A program made the translations under genes and the position numbers. DNA of 64,000 nt from Lignipirellula cremea (GTDB lineage Bacteria > Planctomycetota > Planctomycetia > Pirellulales > Pirellulaceae), in assembly GCF_007751035.1 (NCBI RefSeq), contig NZ_CP036433.1, positions 3,639,001 to 3,703,000 of the forward strand, written 5' to 3'. Below the pieces are notes generated by a model. That model ran no database searches. It was not told the DNA's origin and saw only the letters and a program-made list of their open reading frames with translations. Below, piece by piece: positions 19,601 through 27,497 of the stretch (position 1 is its first letter; each line of letters starts with the position of its first letter).

Positions 19601-20751
19601 TGATTGAGATCAGGCGTTGCTTCGTCTGCGAACAGGAAGGAACCCATCGCCGGAAGAGCAAGCGACGAATCGCCCCGTTGCAGTTTCCGGAACAGCCGCA
19701 GGAGCGACACGTACAGGTCCGAATCGCCTGTGCCAGGTTGTGTCCTCGCCAGCGAGCGGATCCGCCCCACCGCATGGCGCCGGGCGTATCGCTCACGAAG
19801 CGAGTCCGGAGTGTCGGACGGATGCAGCAGATTCTGGCCGTTCTCGGCCTGCGTTTCTTCGGCGACCAGCAACAGCAGCAGGCGGTAAACCAGGCGGAGC
19901 AGTTGCCGGTAATAGTCCTGGGGCGATAGTTGTCCGATCGCCAGCTTCCGCCGCAGAAGACGATCGGAAGAACGCAGAAACCCGGCGCCCAGTGATTCAA
20001 TGGCGGCTGCAACGTCCTGGCGCAGTTGCTCGCGCATCTGGTTGCTGCGGTTCGCGTCCAGGTTCGACCAGTGGTCTAACCAGCAGTCGTCCGGCCCGCT
20101 GTCTGACAGGATCTCAAGGCGGGACCGATGGCAGAGCAGGTAGAGCAGCCGAAAGTCGGCTTGCCGCTCGTCGTTGAACATCGCTTCCAGATCAAACCGT
20201 ACGTTCGCCGGCCTGCGGAGCGCCGTGTTGTTCCGCAGGAGATAAAGGATTCGCCCATTGGAGAGCAAACCCCAGCGAACCCACTGGCCGCCATTGAGTT
20301 CTTCCTGCAGCAGGCTGTACGGCGAGCTGGCCGCCGCCCCCGGGACGCCCGGCGTGCGACCGTCGAGCGAATAACGGGCCGACAGCAGATGCACGGGAAC
20401 CTGTTCCTCCCAGCAATGGCTGACCCGGCAGACCTGGCCGTTGCTGGCGGACGCTTTCCTCGGCAGGAGCCGGCCATAGCCAAGCTGCTTCAGTAGAGGC
20501 AGCAGCCATGTCTTGCGGGTGACGGCCGTGCCTGGGTTCGTCTGCGGAAGTTCGGCGAACCGGGAGCGAAACACCGTCCAGGCATCCTTGCACTTCGTCC
20601 ACGCTGTGGCAGCCGCTGCGTTCTGAGTCTCCCCGTCCTCCAGGCCGTAGTCTGACGCCGACAATTCAGGCGCCCCGTTGGCCAGTTGGGTCAGCAGATC
20701 CACAGGCAACAGCCTGCCAGTCGTGCGCACGCTGGAAATGGGTTTGGGCAT
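16696..20751 (-). CDS. large Eco57I-type N6-adenine DNA methyltransferase, orphan
   Basis: A 1351-residue gamma-class adenine methyltransferase. The N-terminal third is helical with a LLSNGRILYLLRNN segment like the TNGRxWxLY strand of type I/IIG enzymes. GSYYTPHALIECLLD (448-462) is the usual helix before the catalytic domain. SAM-binding motif I is DPACGSGHFL (539-548), and catalytic motif IV is NPPW (782-785). The remaining 560 residues would hold the target-recognition region; the DNA there (about 17.7-18.5 kb) looks markedly less GC-rich. I find no PD-(D/E)xK motif in the N-terminus, so it may methylate only. The length and order resemble type IIG, PglX (BREX) or DrmMI (DISARM) enzymes. 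No helicase, phosphatase or nuclease partner gene is adjacent, so it appears solitary. Confidence 0.88.
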   Translation of the reverse strand: MPKPISSVRTTGRLLPVDLLTQLANGAPELSASDYGLEDGETQNAAAATAWTKCKDAWTVFRSRFAELPQTNPGTAVTRKTWLLPLLKQLGYGRLLPRKASASNGQVCRVSHCWEEQVPVHLLSARYSLDGRTPGVPGAAASSPYSLLQEELNGGQWVRWGLLSNGRILYLLRNNTALRRPANVRFDLEAMFNDERQADFRLLYLLCHRSRLEILSDSGPDDCWLDHWSNLDANRSNQMREQLRQDVAAAIESLGAGFLRSSDRLLRRKLAIGQLSPQDYYRQLLRLVYRLLLLLVAEETQAENGQNLLHPSDTPDSLRERYARRHAVGRIRSLARTQPGTGDSDLYVSLLRLFRKLQRGDSSLALPAMGSFLFADEATPDLNHAILSDKELLAAFRCLDESLDFGHLTSEDLGGVYEGLLELHPEIDGRAGQFTLGTAAGHERKTSGSYYTPHALIECLLDSALDPVAEKAIHTAQQMATRPWAKVDARFQNAFANFAQVPATDSRLPDLATAWDMTAVPLRQSVLAGHALLAIRICDPACGSGHFLLAAADRMAMHLARVRTGDQQPCPSEVQQAKREVIGRCLYGVDINPMAVELCKASLWREAREPGRSLAFFDHRIQCGNSLIGASPELLAQGIPAAAFKPLPGDDKQVCAEIKKKNQQERIACRTRSEPLEKALHHRDPVPSRLVADTWCAIFLWQKTATKLGRLCPTEQTFRDLSSQGGRLSPSVRKEVERLRDAFQFFHWYLAFPEIFPLPPPPDRETQEELATGKGFDIVLGNPPWEHTELKEQEWFARHHPGIAAASGAKRKEKIEVLVSQNPGLHARFTADQRTHEGWSHFVRGSSRYPLAARGRTNTYGIFAELSLSLLKPGGRLGCIVPTGIATDNTYKFFFQYLTEQKRLVSLYDFENRDAIFPGVHRSYKFCLLTATGESSHTEPASFVFFAQSVADLRDSQRRFPLTASDIARLNPNSRTCPVFRSAQDAELSKAMFSRNIILANPAIQQRKDQVWDVTFKQGVYNMTSDSALLQTTEEVVQSGESLSAYGRLYEGRLGHQYQHRFASQDGSQITEVPASLLLDPGFSVRTQHLAPLTETARRLARRKKDCDSALLGFRRVARSTDERTAIAALLPWGAASYGWILTFGPPARELAALLAAYNSFVLDYCLRNSLSQPSIPVGVFEQLIVPARDRVLAHMDWLLPRVLELTYTAWDMQPFARDCGYDGPPFRWDEARRFQIRCELDAAFFHLYLGDDESVGQLSPRAAVEHILDTFPIVRRRDEARHRGDYRTKRVILESYDQLTFALRRGMPYPSRLNPPPGPPVDDQGRFLPGANLPAAIDTSHIHRPSDPAS

Positions 20752-20879
20752 GGCAAAGCGAGCTTAAAGTGGCATATCCTGCCAAGGTTCCCGGCGGACC
20801 ATCGTACCATCGCGGTCCGTCCCGGCAGATCGCCAGAAACAGAACGCCACGCCAGGTCTGACGGCCAGTGACGTTCCAC

Positions 20880-21125
20880 TCATGGGGGCTGGGGTCCGTT
20901 ATTCTGCTTCATGTCCGTTTTCCCTGGTGGGCTCTTGAAGGATTTTCGATGCGCGCGGGTCACGAAAACCTCTACAAGAAAGCCAATTACCCCACCCAGG
21001 CAAATCGGCACGATGTGGACGATGAGAGCACTGGTTGGGTTCGTCTTTAGCTGGGGTAAAAAAGTACATCCGCCAACACACAGCCCGCACGCCAGGCCAA
21101 CAATGGCGCCTCGTAACATATACAT
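20880..21125 (-). CDS. small two-helix membrane protein, unknown
   Basis: An 81-residue frame with two hydrophobic segments (LRGAIVGLACGLCVGGCTFL and ALIVHIVPICLGGVIGFLVEV) and a basic, Pro-ending tail, consistent with a small inner-membrane protein. No good ribosome-binding site precedes the start, and overlapping frames on both strands are also open, so this is a weak call based on the amphipathic and hydrophobic composition. It is in the same orientation as the methyltransferase and starts upstream of it. Confidence 0.45.
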   Translation of the reverse strand: MYMLRGAIVGLACGLCVGGCTFLPQLKTNPTSALIVHIVPICLGGVIGFLVEVFVTRAHRKSFKSPPGKTDMKQNNGPQPP

Positions 21126-21718
21126 CGGGTTGCTCTCTGGTCACTGCGTTCCTGCTTGTCGCCCTCTACCATCTGCGGAGAATGGGTGGTTTCCTGCTAC
21201 GGTTTCCTGGTTGGCCCTGTTGTCGCGGTTTGCGTGCTTGCTGAGGCTTTGCCAGTCTATTTTCGTCCCGTGTCGGCAGGAAGTCCGGTTGGCGAAAGGA
21301 CCTCAAGGCGGTCGTTTATCAACCGCGCGGCGAGTTTTTCACCCAGCTTGCCCAGCGGGCGCTCCCCCGCCTTTGAACGTTATTGAATCGTTCATTCTTC
21401 CGGCCACTGCAACTTTGGTACAGGGGGCGATCGATCTTTACCTGGCGAGGAATCAGCGGAGATCGCTTGGAATGAGCGAACCGCAGACAGTCACCCGTTG
21501 GTACTGCTATTTCACGATTTCCGCTCCGTAGTTTTGGCGCCTCATGAAGGGTCAAGGCGAGCCTTTCCGTCTTATGGCACGGAGTTTGCATCTTACGCTA
21601 TGCAAAGAATTTCGGAAACGCGCCAAAATCCACAGCAGCAACCTCTCGGTCAGCCAACAAAAAGCCCTGACGCGAAGGAGCCAGACTGCCTTAAAAAAGA
21701 CCTGCAAAGGAGTCCTTG
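21126..21718. other. gene-poor intergenic region
   Basis: About 590 bases of mixed composition with several short overlapping frames on both strands, none with a ribosome-binding site or recognisable domain. It lies in the accessory stretch and may hold remnants of lost genes. Confidence 0.45.
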
Positions 21719-22918
21719 ATGTCCGTTCTAAACTCGGTGCAAAGCGAACAAGTCGTGCCGCAGATCAACGCCATCGCTCACGGCGAATCTTACGCTCTGG
21801 GTTATGAGCTTGGCGAAACATTACGACAGCGGATTCATCACTGCTTTGATATATTGTCTTCGCTGGAATTCTTTCGCCTGCAGCAGCCCTGGTGGATGCC
21901 GTATACGGCGTTCCTCTGGTCGGCGGAATCCCGGGCGCAGTCGCTCCTGCAGGCTCACGTTGAACGCAGCTTTCCGCAAATGTTTGAACGTATCAACGGC
22001 ATGGCGGCCGGAAGCGGGGTGCGGGTCGGTACGTTATATTTGTACCTGGCGCTGGAAGCGGTAATGGCGTCGATCGACTCGGCGACCCGTGTCGATCAAA
22101 TTCCTGAACCGTTTGCAGCCTGCACTGCCTTGGCCGCGCGGGGCGAACGCTCGGCCTTTGGATCGCCGTTTGTTGTCCACAACTTTGACAACGTGGCCCA
22201 GTCACGTGAATTCTTTGTGGTCCGCGAGATATGCCGCCCGCAGCAATACCGGTCGTTGGAATTTACCGGCGCGCCGCTGGGCGGAGTCATCGATGGCGTC
22301 AACGAAGCGGGCCTCTGCATTGCTTACGACTATGCGATGACGGTCGACGGCGAGCAGTCCGGCCCGCCGGTCTCCCTGGCGATCGATGACGCGCTCGGCG
22401 CATGTTCAACGGTCGCGGCAGCGGCCCAGCGCATTCAGTCTCACCCGCGTTGCGGCGGCGCCATCCTGATGCTTGCCGACGCCTCAGGGGACATCGCTTC
22501 GCTGGAACTTTCGTCAACCAGGTCCTTTTTGCGGCGACCGTCCTCCGGCGAAGATGTCCTCCACCATAGTAACGCCTTCCAGGCCAGCACCATGAAAAAA
22601 GTTCAGGTGTCGCCGCATGCTTGCTACGCCGAAACCACGCCCTTCGGATTGCGGGGGCAACGCGTGCTGCAGTCGCCCGAGCGCCGCGATGAACGGCTTC
22701 ACGGTTTGCTCTCGCAGTTAGGCCGCCTGGGAGCCGAAGAAGTCGGGCAATTGATTTCCGATCACGGACCCGATGGCCAGCCCAGCAGTGACACCGTTTG
22801 TATGCACGGCGACCATTGGTCGACGATCGCCAGCCTGCAGCTCTTTCCCGTCGAGCGAAAAATGCGCATCGGCTACGGGCCCGCCTGCCAGGCGGAGTTC
22901 CGCGAGCTCTCTTTGTGA
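21719..22918 (+). CDS. C45-family acyltransferase/peptidase (Ntn hydrolase)
   Basis: A 399-residue protein related to acyl-CoA:6-aminopenicillanate acyltransferase and other C45 Ntn hydrolases. These enzymes autocleave to expose a catalytic N-terminal cysteine. The predicted nucleophile is Cys135 in FAACTALAARG, followed by the typical VVHNFDN strand, GAPLGGVIDGVNEAGLCIAY and a YDYAM segment. AAAGGAG sits seven bases before the chosen ATG; a TTG one codon earlier is in frame. No signal peptide is seen, so action in the cytoplasm is expected. Known relatives cleave or form amide bonds of acyl-amines; the substrate here is unknown. It is isolated, with gene-poor DNA on both sides. Confidence 0.82.
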   Translation: MSVLNSVQSEQVVPQINAIAHGESYALGYELGETLRQRIHHCFDILSSLEFFRLQQPWWMPYTAFLWSAESRAQSLLQAHVERSFPQMFERINGMAAGSGVRVGTLYLYLALEAVMASIDSATRVDQIPEPFAACTALAARGERSAFGSPFVVHNFDNVAQSREFFVVREICRPQQYRSLEFTGAPLGGVIDGVNEAGLCIAYDYAMTVDGEQSGPPVSLAIDDALGACSTVAAAAQRIQSHPRCGGAILMLADASGDIASLELSSTRSFLRRPSSGEDVLHHSNAFQASTMKKVQVSPHACYAETTPFGLRGQRVLQSPERRDERLHGLLSQLGRLGAEEVGQLISDHGPDGQPSSDTVCMHGDHWSTIASLQLFPVERKMRIGYGPACQAEFRELSL

Positions 22919-23682
22919 GCCCCCGGCCGAACTGTCCGATCATCAGGATGGCGCCATCGGCGAATCGTAGAACCTGGAAAGCAGGAGGAGCTATTTCTCG
23001 ACTGCCGACCCGCACGATGCGTCTTCGTCATGCGGGCTTGAATTTTACTCGAATCGTTGCCTTTGCTTCGTGAATCCCGTTCCTGCGTCGGCCGGACCGT
23101 CACTCGGCCGTCGGAAGGGATGCGGCGACGTCAGTGCTTGCGGATTCGCGAATTCCGCGAGACCGCTGATTTCCAAGCGAATTGCGGCATGAAATACTGA
23201 CACGCGTTTCCGACAGGGCCAGCCAGACTTTGTCAGGTTCCGCCCGAACTGACACAGCGGATCGAGTTTTACGGGGAGTGATGCTTTCCGCATTGGGCAA
23301 CGGCATTTTTTCAGAGCCGAGAACCGTCGACGGCAGAACCTCCACGCTCAAGCTGCTTGCTGGCCCGCCAGCGTTTACCCCGCCGCGCGTCCTGGGCGAA
23401 ATTCGCTTCGACGTGGGCGAGCGGGTAGAATTGTCGATGGTATTCGACCAGGGCGACTCCATCCGTCAGTTCCCTGGTGGGCGACACACGGATTCCGGCG
23501 ACATCGTCGAAGTCTCGGTGAATTGCGTATTCGGTCGCCGCAAGGTTGCAATTGTCGATTACGACATCCATCCGCCAGCAGGCCAGGATCCGCCTGGCTG
23601 TTGACCCGAAACGGCGGTGACGATGCCATACTTCCTTACTTCTTCAGGGAAACACGTTACTCCTGTGAAACAAGCAACATGG
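22919..23682. other. gene-poor region, possible gene remnants
   Basis: About 760 bases with only short, conflicting frames: one of 140 codons on + near 23182-23604 and one of 86 codons on - near 23311-23571. They overlap each other and lack ribosome-binding sites or known motifs. I see no secure gene; decayed coding DNA is possible. Confidence 0.45.
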
Positions 23683-24468
23683 ATGACAAAGACGTATTCC
23701 CCCGGCAATCTGGGGCGATGGACGCTTGCGGTAATCGTCTCTCTCGCATGTGCGGGCGCTCTGCCGGCCGGCAGGTCCGCGACGGCCGCCGAGCCGCCGG
23801 CGAAACCCGAAGGCGTCACGGTGGCGAATCCGACAGTAGGATTGCCTCCGTTCCAGTTCAGCGAAGCACAAAAGTCCGATGGGTTCTTCAAGTCATTTGA
23901 AAAATTTGACCAGGAGGATACCGGCAGAACGATCGCCGAAGACGAAATCCTGGTCCTCGGCAGCTCCAGCATTGTCGGCTGGCGCAGCATGGAGGCGGAT
24001 CTCCGTCCCTTGAAGGTCATCCGTCGCGGTTTCGGCGGCTCGCGAATGAAGAACGTCCTGCTCTACAAAGACTTCTTTCGCCGGTACCAGGCGAAACGGA
24101 TCGTGATCTATGAAGGCGACAACGACCTCGCAGGCTCCTCCAAACTGGATCCGGCGGACTTCCTGCTGCAGTGCCAGGAGTTTGTGGAGTACGTTCGGCT
24201 GAAGTCGCCCGACACGAAGTTCTATTTTCTTTCCATCAAGCCCTCGACAGCGAGGATGAAAAAATGGCCCGTCATGAGCGAAGGGAATCGCCTGCTCAAG
24301 GCCTATGCCGAGTCGGATCCGAATATTGAGTATCTGGATGTTGCTTCGCGCATGCTCCACCCGGACGGTACGATCCGCCAGGAGCTGATCGGCAAGGACG
24401 GCGTGCACATGACCCGCGCCGGCTACGAAGTTTGGACCGAGGTGGTCCGTTCGCAGTTCACCGAATAG
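23683..24468 (+). CDS. exported SGNH/GDSL-type hydrolase
   Basis: A 261-residue secreted esterase-like protein. A Sec-type signal (GRWTLAVIVSLACAGA) is followed by an AEPP-type cleavage region. The four SGNH blocks are visible: GSSS (about 93-96, nucleophile serine), a glycine in RGFGGS (about 119), GDND (about 145-148, Asn) and DGVHMTRAGY (about 239-248, Asp and His of the triad). Members deacylate carbohydrates, lipids or esters. The start was chosen because it puts the signal peptide at the very N-terminus; earlier in-frame starts at 23617 (GTG) and 23623 (ATG) cannot be excluded. The 3' end overlaps the convergent downstream gene by 11 bases. Confidence 0.82.
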   Translation: MTKTYSPGNLGRWTLAVIVSLACAGALPAGRSATAAEPPAKPEGVTVANPTVGLPPFQFSEAQKSDGFFKSFEKFDQEDTGRTIAEDEILVLGSSSIVGWRSMEADLRPLKVIRRGFGGSRMKNVLLYKDFFRRYQAKRIVIYEGDNDLAGSSKLDPADFLLQCQEFVEYVRLKSPDTKFYFLSIKPSTARMKKWPVMSEGNRLLKAYAESDPNIEYLDVASRMLHPDGTIRQELIGKDGVHMTRAGYEVWTEVVRSQFTE

Positions 24469-25381
24469 ACCGCGACGAGTCCCCTTCTGGCGGCGCCAAC
24501 GGTCGGCCAGGAAAGCCTTCGTCGCTCTGCCTTCTGAGAGCGACCGTCAGATAGTCATCCTTGAAATTTTTGACGAACGCCTCGCCAAAGACACATAACG
24601 ACTTCTCCCACGGATGGCCAAAAACACCGATATCAAAACGAGCCGTCGCGAAAATATGGTAATTGCCAACCGGCAATAACTCGATGGGCCAGGAGTGAAG
24701 ATCTCTCGCCGAGCAATGCGGGTCAAAGAAATAGCACGGATGATTGCAATCCAGGGCGAGCACACGCTCGCCGGGTGGAATGCAGGCTTGAAATGCGCGT
24801 GTTAGCGAACTTCTGAGAGACAGTTCAGCCTCTTCAATGTAGCCTGGCTTTGCAAATTCCAAGGGAAAGACAGTCCTGAGATCCCAGGTTACCGAAGCGG
24901 ACGGCTCCACAATGCCGGGCCACCTTGCGGGAGTTGTGCCCAGTCGGAAGTTGAATTTTTGCAGGAACTGCTCCCAGGCGTCGTCCATTTCTTGATTGGA
25001 CAGCAGGCTCCAGCCCTGGGCGGTGAATTCCTGGTTTCGTCGCTGTTCGCCCTTCTCACGCCATTGACGAACGTCACAGGGAGCGAGTCCAAAGGTATTC
25101 AATATTGTCGTTTTGCTATCAGCAGATCCTCTGGCATGCCAGGCCAGTACCGACTGGCATAGTGATAGAAGCTGATCCTCGCGACCAATACAATACAGGC
25201 CATCAATTCCCAGCAAGAACCAGGCCGATGGTCGCCGCGCAAGCGAGAATACCCGTTCGATCTTTCCGCTCGTTTCCTGAACGATCGTCAGCTGCGGACC
25301 ATGATCGATCGCAAATTCCTCAACAGTCGATAGTCCAACAGCTTCAAGTGCCTTGCGGAGTTCCTCATGATCGGAAAACAC
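24458..25381 (-). CDS. DUF2716-like protein
   Basis: A 307-residue cytosolic protein with no signal peptide or membrane segment. The C-terminal half, from DDAWEQFLQKFNFR through WPGIVEPSASVTWDLR and LALDCNHPCYFFDP, resembles DUF2716. The N-terminal half has IDGLYCIGREDQLLSL and a WR-rich helix. Function is unknown for the family. The DNA is visibly less GC-rich than the surrounding genes, suggesting recent acquisition. Its stop lies 11 bases inside the convergent hydrolase gene. Family assignment is from memory of the motif pattern, moderate certainty. Confidence 0.62.
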   Translation of the reverse strand: MFSDHEELRKALEAVGLSTVEEFAIDHGPQLTIVQETSGKIERVFSLARRPSAWFLLGIDGLYCIGREDQLLSLCQSVLAWHARGSADSKTTILNTFGLAPCDVRQWREKGEQRRNQEFTAQGWSLLSNQEMDDAWEQFLQKFNFRLGTTPARWPGIVEPSASVTWDLRTVFPLEFAKPGYIEEAELSLRSSLTRAFQACIPPGERVLALDCNHPCYFFDPHCSARDLHSWPIELLPVGNYHIFATARFDIGVFGHPWEKSLCVFGEAFVKNFKDDYLTVALRRQSDEGFPGRPLAPPEGDSSRSIR

Positions 25382-25849
25382 CTCAGCACTCCCAGGCGGT
25401 TCTAACGGAACTCACAGAGGACGCGTCCTGTGAACGATCCCAGCCCCGCATGACGTTACTCAAGATGACGTTACTCAAGTTTCCAGGCCCGCGGTAGCAG
25501 GATCTGCGGTCGTTTTGCGCCGTGCCCTTTTACGGCGGCCGGCGATTCTTGTCTGGCGCCAATGGCATGGCTAGCCAGCGTTCGGGGGCGGGGAAAAATG
25601 CAACGCCACGTGTTTCGGTCCCAAGAGTCTGGCTAGACGTAACCAGTGTCAGGCATTGGAAATCTCAACGTATCACAACAGCGATCCAGGATCGTCAGGA
25701 TTTCCAAGCGAAGGAATCCATACCTTCTGTCTCGGTCAGATAGCTCGTTTGGAATGCCCCATTTTATCAATATCAAGGGCTTCGTTTTGGAGTTTCAGAT
25801 CACAGCGAGAGGAGTTTTTGATCCGAGGGCGTGACTGCCCGCATGCAAT
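25382..25849. other. gene-poor region before tRNA-Leu
   Basis: About 470 bases of low coding density; short frames present have no ribosome-binding site or domain. It includes a small tandem duplication listed separately. No integrase or obvious duplicated tRNA end was seen. Confidence 0.45.
25450..25479. repeat. perfect tandem duplication of 15 bp
   Basis: ATGACGTTACTCAAG occurs twice, directly adjacent. It has the look of a slippage duplication in non-coding DNA. Confidence 0.85.
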
Positions 25850-25855
25850 GCGCCC

Positions 25856-25886
25856 AAAAAAACGCCCGCTACGGCTAATAGCGGGC
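25856..25886 (-). terminator. Rho-independent terminator of tRNA-Leu
   Basis: A perfect 8-bp stem (GCCCGCTA / TAGCGGGC) with a 7-base loop is bounded by a 7-base A-run that becomes the U-tract on the - strand, 49 bases after the tRNA 3' end. A short T-run on the other side allows function in both directions. Confidence 0.8.
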
Positions 25887-25934
25887 ATTTTTGTATTATC
25901 GTGAAAAACAATCGTAAGACATGCGTTTTTCAAA

Positions 25935-26020
25935 TGGCCGAGACGGGACTCGAACCCGTACGAGGGTAACCCCTCACGGGATTTTAAATCCCGGGCGTCT
26001 GCCGATTCCGCCACTCGGCC
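25935..26020 (-). tRNA. tRNA-Leu (UAA anticodon)
   Basis: An 86-base class II tRNA. On the - strand the acceptor arm is GGCCGAG...CTCGGCC with discriminator A, the anticodon stem-loop is CGGGA-TTTAAAA-TCCCG with anticodon TAA, the variable arm is a long hairpin (GAGGGGTTACCCTC) as expected for leucine, and the T arm is ACGGG-TTCGAGT-CCCGT. CCA is not encoded. A terminator follows. The 3' end faces the gene-poor, lower-GC stretch. Confidence 0.96.
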
Positions 26021-26292
26021 GGGGATTGGGGCTGGCACACTGGTTCCATAATTTACGGCACGTTTGCCGGCTTCTGCAACCCGGCGGAGACAGTTCTTCT
26101 CGAGAAATTCGGCGGCCGTCTGCGGTGCTGGCGGAGAAGATCGAGAGAACTGCCTTTGGCGCCTGGTAGTCCGGGGCCTCAGTGCGTTGCGGCGGCGTGG
26201 TCCGGCCCGCTATTGTATGGCGGGGCGGACCGGGCTAGGATGCGACCAGGCGTTCGGGCCGTTCCCTTCTTTCTGCGCTTGTTGTTTCTGCG

Positions 26293-27339
26293 ATGAACGA
26301 AATCCGTGTGATCCGTTTTCTTTGCCCTCAGGGACACCAGCTTTCCACCAAGGTGGAAGCAGCCGGCAAGCCAGGGAAGTGCCCCACTTGCGGGGCCAAG
26401 TTTCTGATCCCCACGGCAGCCGAAGCCCAGAAGGCTCTGAACGCTTTACGCCAGTCGACGATTGTTTTCCTGTGCCCGAACGGGCATCGGTTAAACGGGC
26501 CGTCGGATCTGCAGGGGAAGGCCGGGCAATGTCCCCACTGCAATGCAAAGTTTCGCATTCCGGTATACGACGACGAACAGCCCGTCGAAGAAACCTCCGG
26601 CAGCGACAGCGAGATCCTGGAGAACGTCACCGAGATTGACCAGTTTGAGGCGCCGGAATTTACCCCGCCGACCTTTGAACCGCCCCGGTTCGAATCGACC
26701 AGCACGTCCAGCGGGTACCGGCCGTCGGCCAGCAGCTCCCTGTTTGACGATGGGGACGAAGACGGCGACGATCTGGTCCATGGCGACGACAACGACTGGG
26801 AACAACCAGCCCGGCGCACGCCTGCGGTCGCCGCCGACCCGATTGAAGAGCTGGATTTTGACGATGTCGGGGAGCCTTCGATTTTCCAGCGGCCAAAGGC
26901 GTCGCCGGGAAGTGTGGTCGCTTCGCCGACGAAGGCGACCGAGAGCGAGCGGAGTTCCTCTTCAAGCGTCACCTGGTCGACGGAAGTGTCGCCTGGCTCC
27001 TCCGGCAAGGACTCGACGAGCAGCCTGCCTACCGCTGCTTCTTTGGGGGATTCGGCCATTGTGCAATCCTCGCCGCCCGGCCAGGCGATGTCGCAGTTGT
27101 TCACCCATATCTGGGGAGAGCCGGGCACGCGGGATGTGGCCATTTATCTCAGCGATGGTCGCGCCCTGCATCCGCAGGAGTTCCTGGAGAATTTGTCGTC
27201 GGCGGAAATCGGCGTGTTTTCGCTAAGCTGCGAAAAAGGACTCACCGTGACGGCCATTGTCTGGTCGGCCGTCGTGCAGATTGAGCGGCGCCAACTGAAG
27301 CAGTTGCCGGAAGCGGTGCAGCAGGATTCTTCGTCCTAG
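26293..27339 (+). CDS. double zinc-ribbon protein with acidic linker
   Basis: A 348-residue protein. The N-terminus holds two similar zinc-ribbon modules, each C-P-x-G-H followed by C-P-x-C: FLCPQGHQLS...CPTCGAKFLIP (about 10-40) and FLCPNGHRLN...CPHCNAKFRIP (about 59-89). A long low-complexity Asp/Ser/Pro-rich region (about 92-255) is followed by a compact C-terminal domain (about 260-335: VAIYLSDGRALHPQEFLENL, AIVWSAVVQIERRQL). The tandem ribbon architecture is frequent in planctomycete proteins and suggests nucleic-acid or protein binding; no specific role is known. No membrane segment is present. Confidence 0.8.
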   Translation: MNEIRVIRFLCPQGHQLSTKVEAAGKPGKCPTCGAKFLIPTAAEAQKALNALRQSTIVFLCPNGHRLNGPSDLQGKAGQCPHCNAKFRIPVYDDEQPVEETSGSDSEILENVTEIDQFEAPEFTPPTFEPPRFESTSTSSGYRPSASSSLFDDGDEDGDDLVHGDDNDWEQPARRTPAVAADPIEELDFDDVGEPSIFQRPKASPGSVVASPTKATESERSSSSSVTWSTEVSPGSSGKDSTSSLPTAASLGDSAIVQSSPPGQAMSQLFTHIWGEPGTRDVAIYLSDGRALHPQEFLENLSSAEIGVFSLSCEKGLTVTAIVWSAVVQIERRQLKQLPEAVQQDSSS

Positions 27340-27400
27340 CAGGCCTTTTGACGCAGGCAGTTGCGGCAGGTCTAACAGGGGTAGCGTCGTCGCGCAAAAA

Positions 27401-27430
27401 AAAACGGAACCCCAGGGGGTCCCGTTTTTT
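27401..27430. terminator. bidirectional terminator between convergent genes
   Basis: AAAACGGAACCCC pairs with GGGGTCCCGTTTT (one mismatch) around an AG loop, with A- and T-runs on the two sides. It lies 60-70 bases from the stops of both convergent genes. Confidence 0.8.
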
Positions 27431-27497
27431 CGTCAGGTTTTGCTGCTGTTCAGGCCGCTTCCTGCGCGACGGCAGGAAGCGTGGAACGACCGATCGG

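Noticed and set aside
23182-23604. 140-codon + frame and overlapping - frame between the acyltransferase and the SGNH hydrolase
   Set aside because: Neither has a ribosome-binding site, a recognised domain or clear coding signature; kept only as possible remnants.
25450-25479. Tandem 15-bp repeat considered as an attachment site or CRISPR-like unit
   Set aside because: Only two copies, no spacer, not related to the tRNA end; slippage is simpler.
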